The position numbers and the translations under genes were made by a program. A DNA stretch of 64,000 nt from Triatoma infestans (taxonomy: Eukaryota > Arthropoda > Insecta > Hemiptera > Reduviidae): positions 20,360 to 84,359 of the forward strand of contig JAAEAF010006183.1 in assembly GCA_011037195.1 (NCBI GenBank), in the 5' to 3' direction. This document shows, in pieces, positions 54,961 to 64,000 of the stretch. The notes below the pieces were generated by a model, which saw nothing but the letters and a program-made list of their open reading frames with translations, searched no databases and was not told the DNA's origin. Positions within the stretch are counted from its first letter, which is position 1. The number at the start of each line of letters is the position of its first letter.

Positions 54961-55375
54961 TCAGTAATTGGGCAAACGCCAGGAACTTGTCACAAAATAC
55001 AGATCAATGAACGAAATTTTAGTCAAACCACTACACACATTCGGGTAGATGTGGTGAAAGAATAAGGAAACAAGAATATTTTTCTCGAAAAACGCTACAA
55101 CGATTTTCATTAATCTCGGATTGTTAACTGTATTGATTTTTACCCTTTTATTTGAAACAATTTTCCGATAAAAAATTATTTTTAATGGTTCTTGGGTTTT
55201 GTTTTTACAATTTACATTTCAAATGTGATTGTAGTTTAGTCAATGTTATTAGCGCTATCTTCTGGACCTACAATGTAATCACTTCAACAACTGCCATATA
55301 GATTATTCCATTCTCTTGTAAATAGACATATGTGAGTAGCGTAATTGTGTTTTAATATTGTATAAATATATAGAT
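54961..55375. other. Stretch with a possible H-family relic
   Basis: 55080-55190 contains 'ctcgaaaaacgctacaacgattttc', then 'ttatttgaaacaattttccgataaaa', in H-unit order on the minus strand. No gene is supported. Confidence 0.35.
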
Positions 55376-55475
55376 AAAGATGAATTTATTAATAAGGATG
55401 AATGTATTTATCGGGATGAATGTTTTTATAAGGATGAATGTATTTATAAGGATGAGTGTACTTATTAGGATAAAG
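55376..55475. repeat. Minisatellite, about 18-bp unit
   Basis: Five to six imperfect tandem copies of a unit like 'aaggatgaatgtatttat'. On the minus strand it reads as repeated LINTFI peptides, a by-product of the repeat and not a protein. Confidence 0.75.
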
Positions 55476-56170
55476 GTAACTCTTACCCAAACAGAATTAA
55501 GAAAACAATGTATTTTTGACTGTGCTAATCTTGTAACAAAAATCAAAGTGTAATGTAGCGTTAAATTGGAATAAAAAGGTTAAGATATTATCTATTTTGT
55601 TAGTTTTTCTTGGAGTTCAATAATATAGGGGGTTTTATTATAAGGTAAAATGTCTATTTAAAATAGTTTAGGTGCAAAGGACTATTATTGATGTTGCGCA
55701 CCTTTCAAAATACAAAAAGAAATACGTGCTATGGATAGATACATGTACCAATTTTATTACAAGCTAAAGTAAGACAAAATCTTCTGACTGTCAACTATTT
55801 TTGCAGTAGAAAATAAATATATAACTTGACAATCGACTTTTATTTATTTTTATTATTAACTCTTAAAGAAATAAATTGTTGACTTTTACAGTGCGACTTC
55901 AATGCAATTAAATTGTATTTTATTTCTAGCACTCCTGAATGTTTTAGTATTTTTCGATTAAATATAGTGAAAGGAATTAGTAATTCAGGGGGGATTATTC
56001 GTATGTAGAATGTCCCACGCTACTCAGCCAAAAAATCCTCAACCAATCAAGGGAGAATCCATTAGAGGATGACCGGGGAATTAGTGAAGATTCCATGAAT
56101 AGTCTGAAAGCCAAACTATACGTTATGTCTCTGACGGCTTTTTAAAGAATTATGTTAGTTTAAAAAGTAA
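55476..56170. other. AT-rich stretch without a supported gene
   Basis: No recognised feature. Confidence 0.3.
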
Positions 56171-56270
56171 TCTGGTGTGAAAAACTCACACGACTTTCTC
56201 ATACTCCTCTTAATACAATTATATATATATATATATATATATAAAATGACAAATTTTCATTAAATTTAAA
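56171..56270 (+). mobile_element. H-family 5' end, isolated
   Basis: It starts TCTGGTGTGAAAAACTCACAC and continues 'gactttctcatactcc', then loses similarity in an (AT)n run. A remnant of a degraded copy. Confidence 0.55.
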
Positions 56271-57053
56271 ATTTATTTCAGCATAAATGTAAAGATGGTG
56301 GGGGTACAAATATCTACCCAGGTTGGTAGTAAAATTGATTTCATTTAGACCATTAGGGATTGCCAATAATATTCAAAATACCTCATATAACTAGCAAAAA
56401 GTTAGTTGACTGGGACCAAAGAAAAATTTTTTTTTATTTTTAAAAGTTTATTCGACATTTCGGACACCTTTGGTGTTCTTCCTCAGGAACTACAAAAACA
56501 AAACAATGAGAAAAAGTAGGCAAAAAAATTATTATTATCATTAAATCCGTATCCTTCACTTATAGGAAACAATATCAATATATATTTGTCAATATAGTAT
56601 ACAATATAAAATGAAAGGAATCAAATTTTGGGATACATTGGATTAATAATTAACTGATTGGACAATACGAGTATAGTAAGGGTATTTTTTTTTTTTTTTT
56701 GAATACTTAATAAGCTGTAAGCCAATGTACTAGAAATTTTAGCTAAACCTTTAATGAGATTAGTATAGAAGAGGCAGAATATTGCATTGAATTCGAAGTC
56801 AGAGGATATGTTAAAATGCAAATTTTCCCTAATTATCCAATAATATATTTATAAGTATGTTCTCTGGTTTTCAGAAACACAGTTAAGTCCATTGTTCTAG
56901 TCATTTTTGAAATTATCACCAGTTGGTTGGATGGAGCGAGAGGAGGAGATGATATGAATGGATTATGTGTGTGTGTTGTGTGTGGTGTAGAATACCAAAA
57001 GAACTAGGATATGGTGACATAGAAAGATCATCTATTGTTGAAATAGAGGATTA
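56271..57053. other. Stretch without a supported gene
   Basis: 'gacatttcggacacctttggtg' near 56450-56475 resembles a transposon terminus, but no partner is found. The rest is AT-rich. Confidence 0.3.
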
Positions 57054-57073
57054 AATATGTTAGCGTCTAACAG

Positions 57074-58443
57074 TTAATTATCTCGCTAATTTTATTTTAT
57101 TTTTATTTTTAGTTGGTTTCATTTTTTAATATTATTATTTATTATTATTATTATTTGTCTTTGGGGAGGGACCAAACCTAACACTATCCAAAGCCCACTG
57201 GACCCATATAGCTACTCCAAGAAAAACAACAACAAACCTGGTCTAGAACAAATATGCAGACCCGAGTCTAATCCATCTAAGATTCACCACAGTCCGAACA
57301 AATCGGACAATAACCTTAAGGGGAAGTAGCCTAGCCTAGCTCTTCCACAGACATCCTGTTCCAGCTAAAGCCTGAACCTAATTTCCTCACAGCCCAGGCA
57401 TCTGTCATAAGGTGGATGGGTGTTTCCTCCTCTGTCTCACAGACTCTACAAAATGGATCCGGCATGAACCCCATTACGTAGAGTCTCCTTAAACCGCAAT
57501 GTCCAGTAAGGAATCCAACCAGATGCCTGAGAGAGCTCCATGAAAGATACAGCAACGTCTCCCTAATAACCCTGTCCGGACCCCCGATGAACATTTTGGA
57601 CTGTCGACAACCAACTTGCTCATCCATAAGGGTGAATGCTGTGAAGCTGTTCATGACTGGAAGCCTGCCAGACATGTGCCAGATGACACGCCAACAGCAG
57701 GCTCGGGACCAGTGAAAGGGAGAGAGGCGCCTAATTTGGCAAACCTATCCACCTCCTCATCCCCAAAAATTCCCATATGACCTGGTACGCAGACTAGAAG
57801 CATATCCTTCAGAAAAGAAAGCTCTTCCAGTCTTTTAGAACATTTTAACACCAAACTGGAAATGAGGACACATGAACTCAGCGCCTTCAACGCAGCTTTG
57901 CTGTCCGAGCAAATAGAAACACTTTTAAGTTAGTGTTACGTACGCTCTCATCCAAGACACAACAAAGAATAGCATGGAAGACTGTGGTCCATTCACCAAG
58001 AAATACTACCAAATGATCTCCAGTCTCAAAATAGACCGCAGCTCTAGGACCTACCATCCATTCTGGAACTGTCCGTGTAACACCGGAGATAATTATCAGG
58101 TATCACATCAGACGAACCCAATCTTGACCAATCTTCCCTAGAACGTAACCTAACTCTGTAAGAATGCTTGAAAACAAAAGTCTTCAACATTCTATCAGAA
58201 GAAAAACCTGTAATAGGAACCTTCAAAAGCATCTCGCGATGAATGGTAGGAATGACCATATCGCTTACCCTCCAAAAACCTGCCTGTTTAATTCTATAAC
58301 AAGCTTTCATTGCCACAGTTTTCACCTCTATAAAGAGCCGTGGGATTCCCAATAAAGACGGTCCGATCGCATCGGTCACCGCCAGACAAGCCAAGCAGCA
58401 GTCTAGCGGATCTTATTTCAATCGCATCGTTGAAAAAGAGTAT
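57074..58443 (-). mobile_element. 5'-truncated LINE with 20-bp target duplication
   Basis: AATATGTTAGCGTCTAACAG occurs at 57054-57073 and 58444-58463, a perfect 20-bp duplication around a minus-strand insertion. The 3' end carries (AAT)n and A-rich sequence (57074-57160). This is an older member of the 46532-47745 family. Confidence 0.85.
57331..58440 (-). pseudogene. Decayed LINE RT end and RNase H
   Basis: ACLAVTDAIGPS (RT end), EVKTVAMKACYRIKQAGFW, RCYTDSSRMDGRS (first Asp kept, Gly to Ser after it), then across frameshifts ALSSCVLISSLVLKCSKRLEEL, CVPGHMGIFGDEEVDRFA, GFLTGHCGLRR and CRVCETEEETPIHLMT. It is collinear with the intact ORF at 46538-47641 but broken into at least three frames. 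Confidence 0.8.
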
Positions 58444-58463
58444 AATATGTTAGCGTCTAACAG

Positions 58464-59055
58464 AGATCCGCACGCCACCACACCACAGCTGCATATAACA
58501 ACCTATGTTTAATAACCATACCATAAATCCAGAACATCATCATGGGAGTAATCCCCCAATTTTTACCTACAATTCTTCGACATTGCCAAAATGAAATATC
58601 ATTTTTGAATAAGTAAATATCAGTATGAGAGAAAAGTAAAATAGTAGACTCTTGTATTGAAGAAAAATCAATATGTTCGTTTTTATAAGAGATGAATTAC
58701 TTGTACTTCCTGTCACCAACAGAAACTTCAACTGAACAATAGAGTAATTTACTCACAAACCAACAGTAGAATAGAAAATGGAAAAATTGTGTTGTACAAT
58801 CATTTCCAATAATATAACTGGTTAAAAATAGCATTAACGAAATACATTAATATTCATCCAATTGAATGTGGTAAAAATTAGAAAACAATGTTGGAACTTA
58901 GTATTCAAATCTGTTTATAAAAGGTAAAAAAAAAATCCTATGTTGAAATTAGGCAAAATTATTATCTGTATAACGTGACCTTAATTTCAATTTACAAAAA
59001 ATAACTCTTACTTCCAATAGAAATGGTTAGAGACACATCACACAAGCTAAGTGAG
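58464..59055. other. Stretch without a supported gene
   Basis: No recognised feature. Confidence 0.3.
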
Positions 59056-59059
59056 TTTA

Positions 59060-59366
59060 AAACCAGGAAGACTTGTGGTTGATTAGCTTGTTGAAATTGG
59101 TTGGTAGTTTGAGACGCATGATAAGATACCTTAGAAAATTATTTGAAAAATGGAACTTACAATTGAATCTTAGTAACATGGACTCTGACAAAAAGGGGAT
59201 GATGAGCAGCGTCTCTCAATATTTGAGAGTAAGGAAGTTTTTTCGCAAAAACTACGGTCCAGTTCGTGAAGGAACGTTCTGGCAGTGTAGAACGAATTGT
59301 GAGCTGTATGCCCTAACAAATGAAGAGCCAGTTGTTGATTGGGTTAAGCTAAATACGAGGATCATA
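59060..59366 (+). pseudogene. LINE ORF2 fragment, left of mariner
   Basis: GSLRRMIRYLRKLFEKWNLQLNL, then VRKFFRKNYGPVREGTFWQCRTNCELYAL and VDWVKLN. This is the C-terminal region of a LINE ORF2 (R..LRK.YGPV.E...W..R.N.ELY pattern). It is interrupted by the mariner and resumes at about 60612 with RLRWAGHIARM. Confidence 0.65.
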
Positions 59367-59367
59367 T

Positions 59368-60602
59368 AATAAGGAACGAGACAAATCGCTGTAGCTAGTA
59401 AACGATTTATTTAATCAATACAAAACTTTGGCTACTTTTCAACATAGTCCCCCAGCAACATTTATACACTTGTCCCATCGTTCTTCTAATTTATGTATGC
59501 CCCTGGCATAAAATTCTTTAGGTGGATCTTGAAGCCACTTTTGCACCTATTTTTAACTTCATCATAGGATTGAAAATGTTTCCCACGTAGAGCCTCTTTA
59601 AGGGGTCCAAACAAATGGAAGTCCGATGGGGCGAGGTCGGGGATGTGGAAGGATCTCCACTTTTTGAAGTTTTTTTTTAAGTTAACTGTGCCGTGTGTAG
59701 TGCGCATTGTCATGAAGCAAAATCACGCCTTTAGTCAAGAGTCCACGACGTTTCTTTCGATTGGCAGGCCTTACTTTGTTTCTGAGCATATCACTGTAAT
59801 AATGGCTGTTAATAGTTCGTTGATCTTCGAGATAGTCACAATAAATAAGTAGGTCCCTGCAAATCCCAGAATACTGTAAGCATGACTTCACCTGCAGACA
59901 GCTGGGTCTTGAATTTCTTTCGAGTGGGAGAACCCATATGCTTCCACTCAAGGCTTAGGCTCCCGCTCAAAATGAAGTATCCATGTTTCATCACATGTTA
60001 CAATTCTACTGAAAAATTCTTTTTTTAAATAAACATCGTTCTTTCAACTGTTGACTGATTTGAAACCTGGTTTCTTTATGGGCGTCCGTAAGTGGTGTTG
60101 GAACCCATCTCGCACAAGTTTTCTTGTATTGCAGCTTATTCTGAATAATGTTATGGACAGTTCTAATCCTCGCGTGCACTTCTTCAGCTATCAGTTCAAC
60201 AGTAATACGCCTGTTGTCCTGAATTAACGCGTTAATGCGAGATTCGAGGGAGGAAGTTGCAACTTCAACCGGTCGTCCACTTTGTTGCTCGTCACGGACA
60301 CTTACACAGCCACTTTTAAACTGTTCTACCCATTTGTAAACGTTCGAACGGTTGAAACAATTATTCTCATACACTTTCAACATTCTTTCGTGGATTTCAC
60401 TACCTTTGCTGATTCTTCCGAGATGCAATTGCTCGAGCGGATTCCCCATTGTTAACTGAATACATTTGAGGTTATGCTTACCAAATACTCTCAAACATCT
60501 AATGAGAAACTAAGTACAAGAATGCCAACTTGACGCACTGCAACTGTTGTATTTGTTAAACAAACCGTTTCTGAGCTACAGCGATTTCTCTCGTTACTTA
60601 TT
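59368..60602 (-). mobile_element. Mariner transposon, inactive
   Basis: The terminal inverted repeats are aataaggaacgaga.aaatcgctgtagct from 59368 and its near-complement ending at 60602 (agctacagcgatttctctcgttactt), about 30 bp with few mismatches. 1,235 bp, the normal mariner size. Mariners insert at TA. The left flank is TA (59367-59368 region) but the matching right position reads TG, so the duplication has mutated or is ambiguous. Confidence 0.88.
59425..60449 (-). pseudogene. Mariner transposase pseudogene
   Basis: Starting at ATG 60449: a helix-turn-helix region (NRSNVYKWVEQFKSGCVSVRDEQQSGRP), EEVHARIRTVHNII, then TCDETWILHFE (first catalytic Asp), GVILLHDNAHYT (second) and IPDLAPSDFHLFGPLK (third), and KLEERWDKCINVAGGY near the end. 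The DDD triad is recognisable, but in-frame stops near 59940 and 59875 and frameshifts around HDNA break the frame. It catalyses cut-and-paste transposition when intact. Confidence 0.85.
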
Positions 60603-60840
60603 GAATTACCCTTGTAGATTGAGATGGGCCGGTCACATTGCAAGGATGAGCCCAGATGATATCCCATTTAAACTTCTACAAGAGGGACCAGGCGTAAGAA
60701 GAAGGGTACGAAAATGTAGATTTCGGTGGCAAGACAATGTCACGCAAGATGCCAAGAATCTTTTGCGCACTAGAAATTGGATGGCGAGTGCAAAAGTAAA
60801 GGACGACTGGCGTAAAAAAATCAAGGAGCCCAAATTATAG
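60603..60840 (+). pseudogene. LINE ORF2 fragment, right of mariner
   Basis: RLRWAGHIARMSPDDIPFKLLQEGPGVRRRVRKCRFRWQDNVTQDAKNLLRTRNWMASAKVKDDWRKKIKEPKL then stop. This is the typical end of an ORF2 of this LINE group. The frame to the left part is shifted by the insertion. The following 'gggttgtggcgccactg' looks like its 3' UTR. Confidence 0.7.
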
Positions 60841-62237
60841 GGTTGTGGCGCCACTGTTGAGACAGTGAGTGAGAAAGTAGTATGACCAGTTTGGTGAAAA
60901 CTCTCTGGCCTGTAAAAGTGCTTTGGGCAGAGTGGAATTGAGACAGATGTTTTGTTCGATCAACTCTTTGAGAGCTGTGTGGTCTACGTACAGAAAGCTC
61001 TTGAATACTTAGCTGACTGTTTTCTTCTTAATAGTTTGTTTAAAGTTCTTCAAGTTTTGATTTCACTCTTCAAGTATTAACCCCTCAAGGTTCTTCTTAA
61101 CTCTTTAAAACGGATCTTGCGACTTGACACCCTCAGACTGGTGGGTTTTTTTATCCGATTTCTTCTTGCTCTTGATTATAGCTGGAAACAGCTTTTAGAA
61201 AAAAGATTGGCTCTGAAAGATATCCACACGAGGGAGTTAATGCTTAGTTTAAGTGCGCCTAGATAGCATGATACTTCCTGATTTTAGCAACGGCTGGTTT
61301 TTAGCAATGTGTACTCCAAGTCCAATGCTTGTGCGGCGAATATTCTCTAGAGTAGTCTTGATTTCATTACACTAATTTTACTGGAATGTTTAGCATTATG
61401 ATGTAATTAATGAATAAATTAGCTTAATGCAACTGAATAAACGAATTCGTTGGTTTAAAATAAGTAATAAATAAAGGTGAAATACGAATTAAACATAGAT
61501 GAACATGAACCATTTCTTTTCTTTTAATTGGGAAAATGGAAAGAGTTATGTTATAAAATAATTCTGCAGAACAGTGATTTTCGTTACTTTGTTTAACTGT
61601 TAATAAAAAATGCAATTAAAAATTTTTTTTAAAAAAAGTTATGGAATCTGGGGGTCAGTTTGTCAGCAGGAAAGTGGTTTGCGAGTTTGTCTACATGTCG
61701 TCATACGTGAAGGGGAAAAAGAAATCAACATAAACCTGAGAGTAGTAAACCAGGTTTTGTTAGTGGTAATATCCCTTGTCCAAAAACCTCATCCCTGGAG
61801 AGCTTGTTTGAATATTTCGCATTATATAAACAACAGTTTGTATATAAAAATAAACAAAGTACATAGAATTGCTTTTTCATTTCATTTAAATTAAGTGTGT
61901 TCAGTATAATCCTACAAAACAGAGATAACATCTTTTGTCCATTTAATTTTGTTGTTAAATATTTGTATACATTATAACTGTAGATATTTATTTATAATAA
62001 ATTGTTCAAACAAAAATTAGTTAAACAAATTTCTAGTTTTGATTAAATTGGTTGTTTAAACATGTTTATTAATTATAGATTTGTAATTTATTAAATTATC
62101 TATTTCTCTTAAAGCTATTTCACAATGCAAATAAAATAATTTTTTTTTTGAAACTTGTTTTTCAATATTATATTGATGGTGGAATCGAACATTATACTAA
62201 AATGCACTTTAAAGAAAGAAGTCTAAAGTTGCAATTT
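60841..62237. other. Stretch without a supported gene
   Basis: The first 20-30 bases are LINE 3' UTR. The remainder is AT-rich with short unsupported ORFs. Confidence 0.35.
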
Positions 62238-62934
62238 TTACTTTCTCTTACTCCTCTAGTAAGAGAAAGTATTGTAATCGTGTCAAATTTTCGATATCGA
62301 GTTTTCACCGGAAATATCCGTTTTGAGATTCCCAGAGTCCAAACAAAAAGTGGTTTTTAGCAAATGGTCTGTATGTGTATGTGTATGTGAACAGCATAGC
62401 TCAACAACGAAAAACCGTAGAAAATTAAAACGTGATATTCCGTTTAGGTATCACCATATGGATTTGACGGTATGTTATCCGTCAAAATTCCTCAACCGGA
62501 AGTACCACTTTACTAGTTGTTATTTTTTTACTTTTTTGCGTTTTTCATAAAAATGGCTCCGACGATTTTCTTCAAACTTAGTATATCAACTACACATACA
62601 AAGAGCTACAACTTTTATTTAAAACATTTCTCTGGGAAAATTCTTTTAAAGGCAGTTGTAGGGGAGGGCTGGGGTTATGTTTTTCTCTAAAGTGCTAACA
62701 TTGTTGATTATACAATTCTATCATCCATACAAAATGATGACCAAAAATGATCAGAAATGGATGACCAAAATTCCGAGTTTCAAGAAAATTAATAAACTGG
62801 AAATACGCTTTTACTGAACAGTTTTTTTCAGTTTTCACCTAATTTCATTAAATTTGATACACAAACTATAAAATTTGCAATTATAATTTTGAGAATTGGA
62901 GTAAGAGAAAGTTGTGTGAGTGTTTCACACCAGA
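62238..62934 (-). mobile_element. H-family element, short copy H9
   Basis: Both ends are intact: 'tactttctcttactcctctagtaagag' at the left and 'gtgtgagtgtttcacaccaga' at the right. Only two ccgg-type marks are present (near 62498 and 62800, about 302 bp apart), so one internal unit is missing. This fits gain and loss of units by unequal exchange. Confidence 0.82.
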
Positions 62935-62956
62935 TTTTTTTTTTCTTTTTTTTTTA

Positions 62957-63180
62957 ACTTTCTCTTACTTCTCCTGGTAAGAGTAAGTATTGCAATTGGA
63001 AAACTCGAAAAATTTTAGTTATCGAGTTTTCACCGTGAAATAAACATGTCCCTCGTATCGAAAAAAATGGTTATTGGATACTTAGTCCTTCTCTCTCACT
63101 CTCTCTGTGATCTGCATAACTCAAAAAAACGGAATTGCTGCCGATTTTCTCAAACGAATTTTGGAATCAATAATTTTGGA
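62957..63180 (-). mobile_element. H-family relic H10, 3' end
   Basis: 'actttctcttacttctcctggtaagag', 'ttatcgagttttcaccgtg' and 'ctgcataactcaaaaa' follow the 3' end of H read on the minus strand. It begins 23 bp after H9 in the same orientation. The interior is lost. Confidence 0.6.
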
Positions 63181-63189
63181 ATTGGATAA

Positions 63190-63390
63190 TATCTGGTATT
63201 TTATCCTTTCGTAGCACGCATATTGATTTTGTTACTGACCGGTTTCGGATTTTCATCCATTGTCAGAAAGCAAATTCACTAAGTTCATGTAGAGAGTTCA
63301 CTTCAACGTAATGTTTCTATTACACTCACACTTGTTGGTGGTATATACATGTGGGAAGGTTTTAAGGTTATATTCAACATAACCTTAACA
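63190..63390 (+). repeat. Repeat shared with 21420-21605
   Basis: 'gaccggtttcggattttcatccattgtcaga' and 'gagagttcacttcaacgtaatgttt' match the earlier copy. A sub-block 'cactcacacttgttgg..gtatata' to 'gtgggaaggtt.taaggttat' at 63325-63372 is repeated at 63524-63572, a local direct duplication. Confidence 0.6.
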
Positions 63391-63589
63391 AACGTTGAAC
63401 ATTTTCATTTAGATTATGATAATATTACGTGTCATTATGAAAGAAATTACTCTACATTCAGTTAATTGCACAGATGATATACATGTATACATGTATATGA
63501 CATATATGTATATGATCTGTTACACTCACACTTGTTGGTTGTATATATGGTGTGGGAAGGTTATAAGGTTATGTTCGGCACCAAAAGTG

Positions 63590-64000
63590 GGTGAAGCAAG
63601 GGATCCACTCTGGTGGGCATTAAGGAACATGACATTAAATGGTATAGGGATGGGTCTAAAAGACCCTTGAGGGGACTGGGGCGGGAGTGGTTAGTCCAAG
63701 GATCAAGCACTCGGAACCCATGGGTAATTTTCCCAACATCTTCCAGGCGGAGATATACGCTATTGAAAGATGCGTATAATTTAACCTCGATAGGGGATAT
63801 AGGAACCAGCAGATTGTAATCCTTTCCGATAGTCAAGCAGCTATTAGAGCATTGAGTGCTTCGGTTTATCAGCTCTAAAATGGTCTGGGAATGCCTAGAT
63901 AAACTTAATAACCTAGGCAGGAGGAACAAAGTTACCCTGTGGTGGGTTCCGGGGCATGATTGCATTGAAGGGAATGAGATGGCCGACGCTCTGGCCAAGT
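63590..64000 (+). pseudogene. LINE RNase H fragment, cut by window end
   Basis: In mixed frames: IKWYRDGSKRP (first Asp), FQAEIYAIERC, ILSDSQAAIRALSAS, SSKMVWECLDKLNNLGRRNKVTL and WWVPGHDCIEGNEMADALAK. All RNase H acids are present, but at least two frameshifts separate them. It continues beyond 64000. Related to the LINE ORFs at 18330 and 21845. Confidence 0.78.

Overview
This window looks like a transposon graveyard from an arthropod nuclear genome, probably an insect or a relative. The sequence is AT-rich and gene-poor. It holds an R2-type non-LTR retrotransposon, several RNase H-bearing LINEs, Jockey-clade LINE ends, a mariner, solo LTRs and tRNA-derived SINEs. I found no convincing host protein gene, no functional tRNA and no bacterial-style operon. 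Almost every recognisable protein segment is a broken transposon ORF. The species cannot be named from what is visible.

Layout. 0-12 kb: palindromic and fold-back elements, SINE fragments and two solo LTRs with 4-bp target duplications. 13.7-17.4 kb: a cluster of about 1-kb non-autonomous elements ('H family') built from ~290-300 bp internal repeats plus a (CA)n tract; more copies lie at 24.6-26.5, 32.6-33.6, 42.4-44.5 and 62.2-63.2 kb. 18.2-22.7 kb: three LINE remnants of at least two families. 27-36 kb: LINE ORF1, RNase H and Jockey fragments, and a fold-back element with long compound arms. 36.6-39.3 kb: an internally deleted LINE between 13-bp target duplications. 39.3-46.2 kb: SINEs, one split by a polyadenylated insertion. 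46.5-47.7 kb: a 5'-truncated LINE with an unbroken 367-codon RNase H ORF; a decayed sister lies at 57.1-58.4 kb. 50.4-54.9 kb: an R2 element lying inside another LINE remnant. 59.1-60.8 kb: a mariner inside a LINE. 63.6-64.0 kb: another RNase H LINE running off the window.

The most notable object is the R2 element at 50890-54841. It carries 25 nt that I recognise as the 28S rRNA sequence just upstream of the R2 target site, yet it sits outside rDNA in LINE-like sequence and ends in poly(A). This looks like retrotransposition of a 28S-R2 cotranscript to an ectopic site. Its 3' end could form a perfect 10-bp hairpin with a pseudoknot. Other notable items are a SINE family sharing its 3' tail with the LINEs here, a Helentron/HINE-like candidate family, and solo LTRs carrying an everted AGGTCA palindrome.

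The elements are related as hosts and parasites rather than as a pathway. SINEs probably borrow LINE machinery, non-autonomous repeats depend on partners outside the window, and nesting gives relative ages. Coordinates of decayed repeats are approximate to about 10-30 bp.
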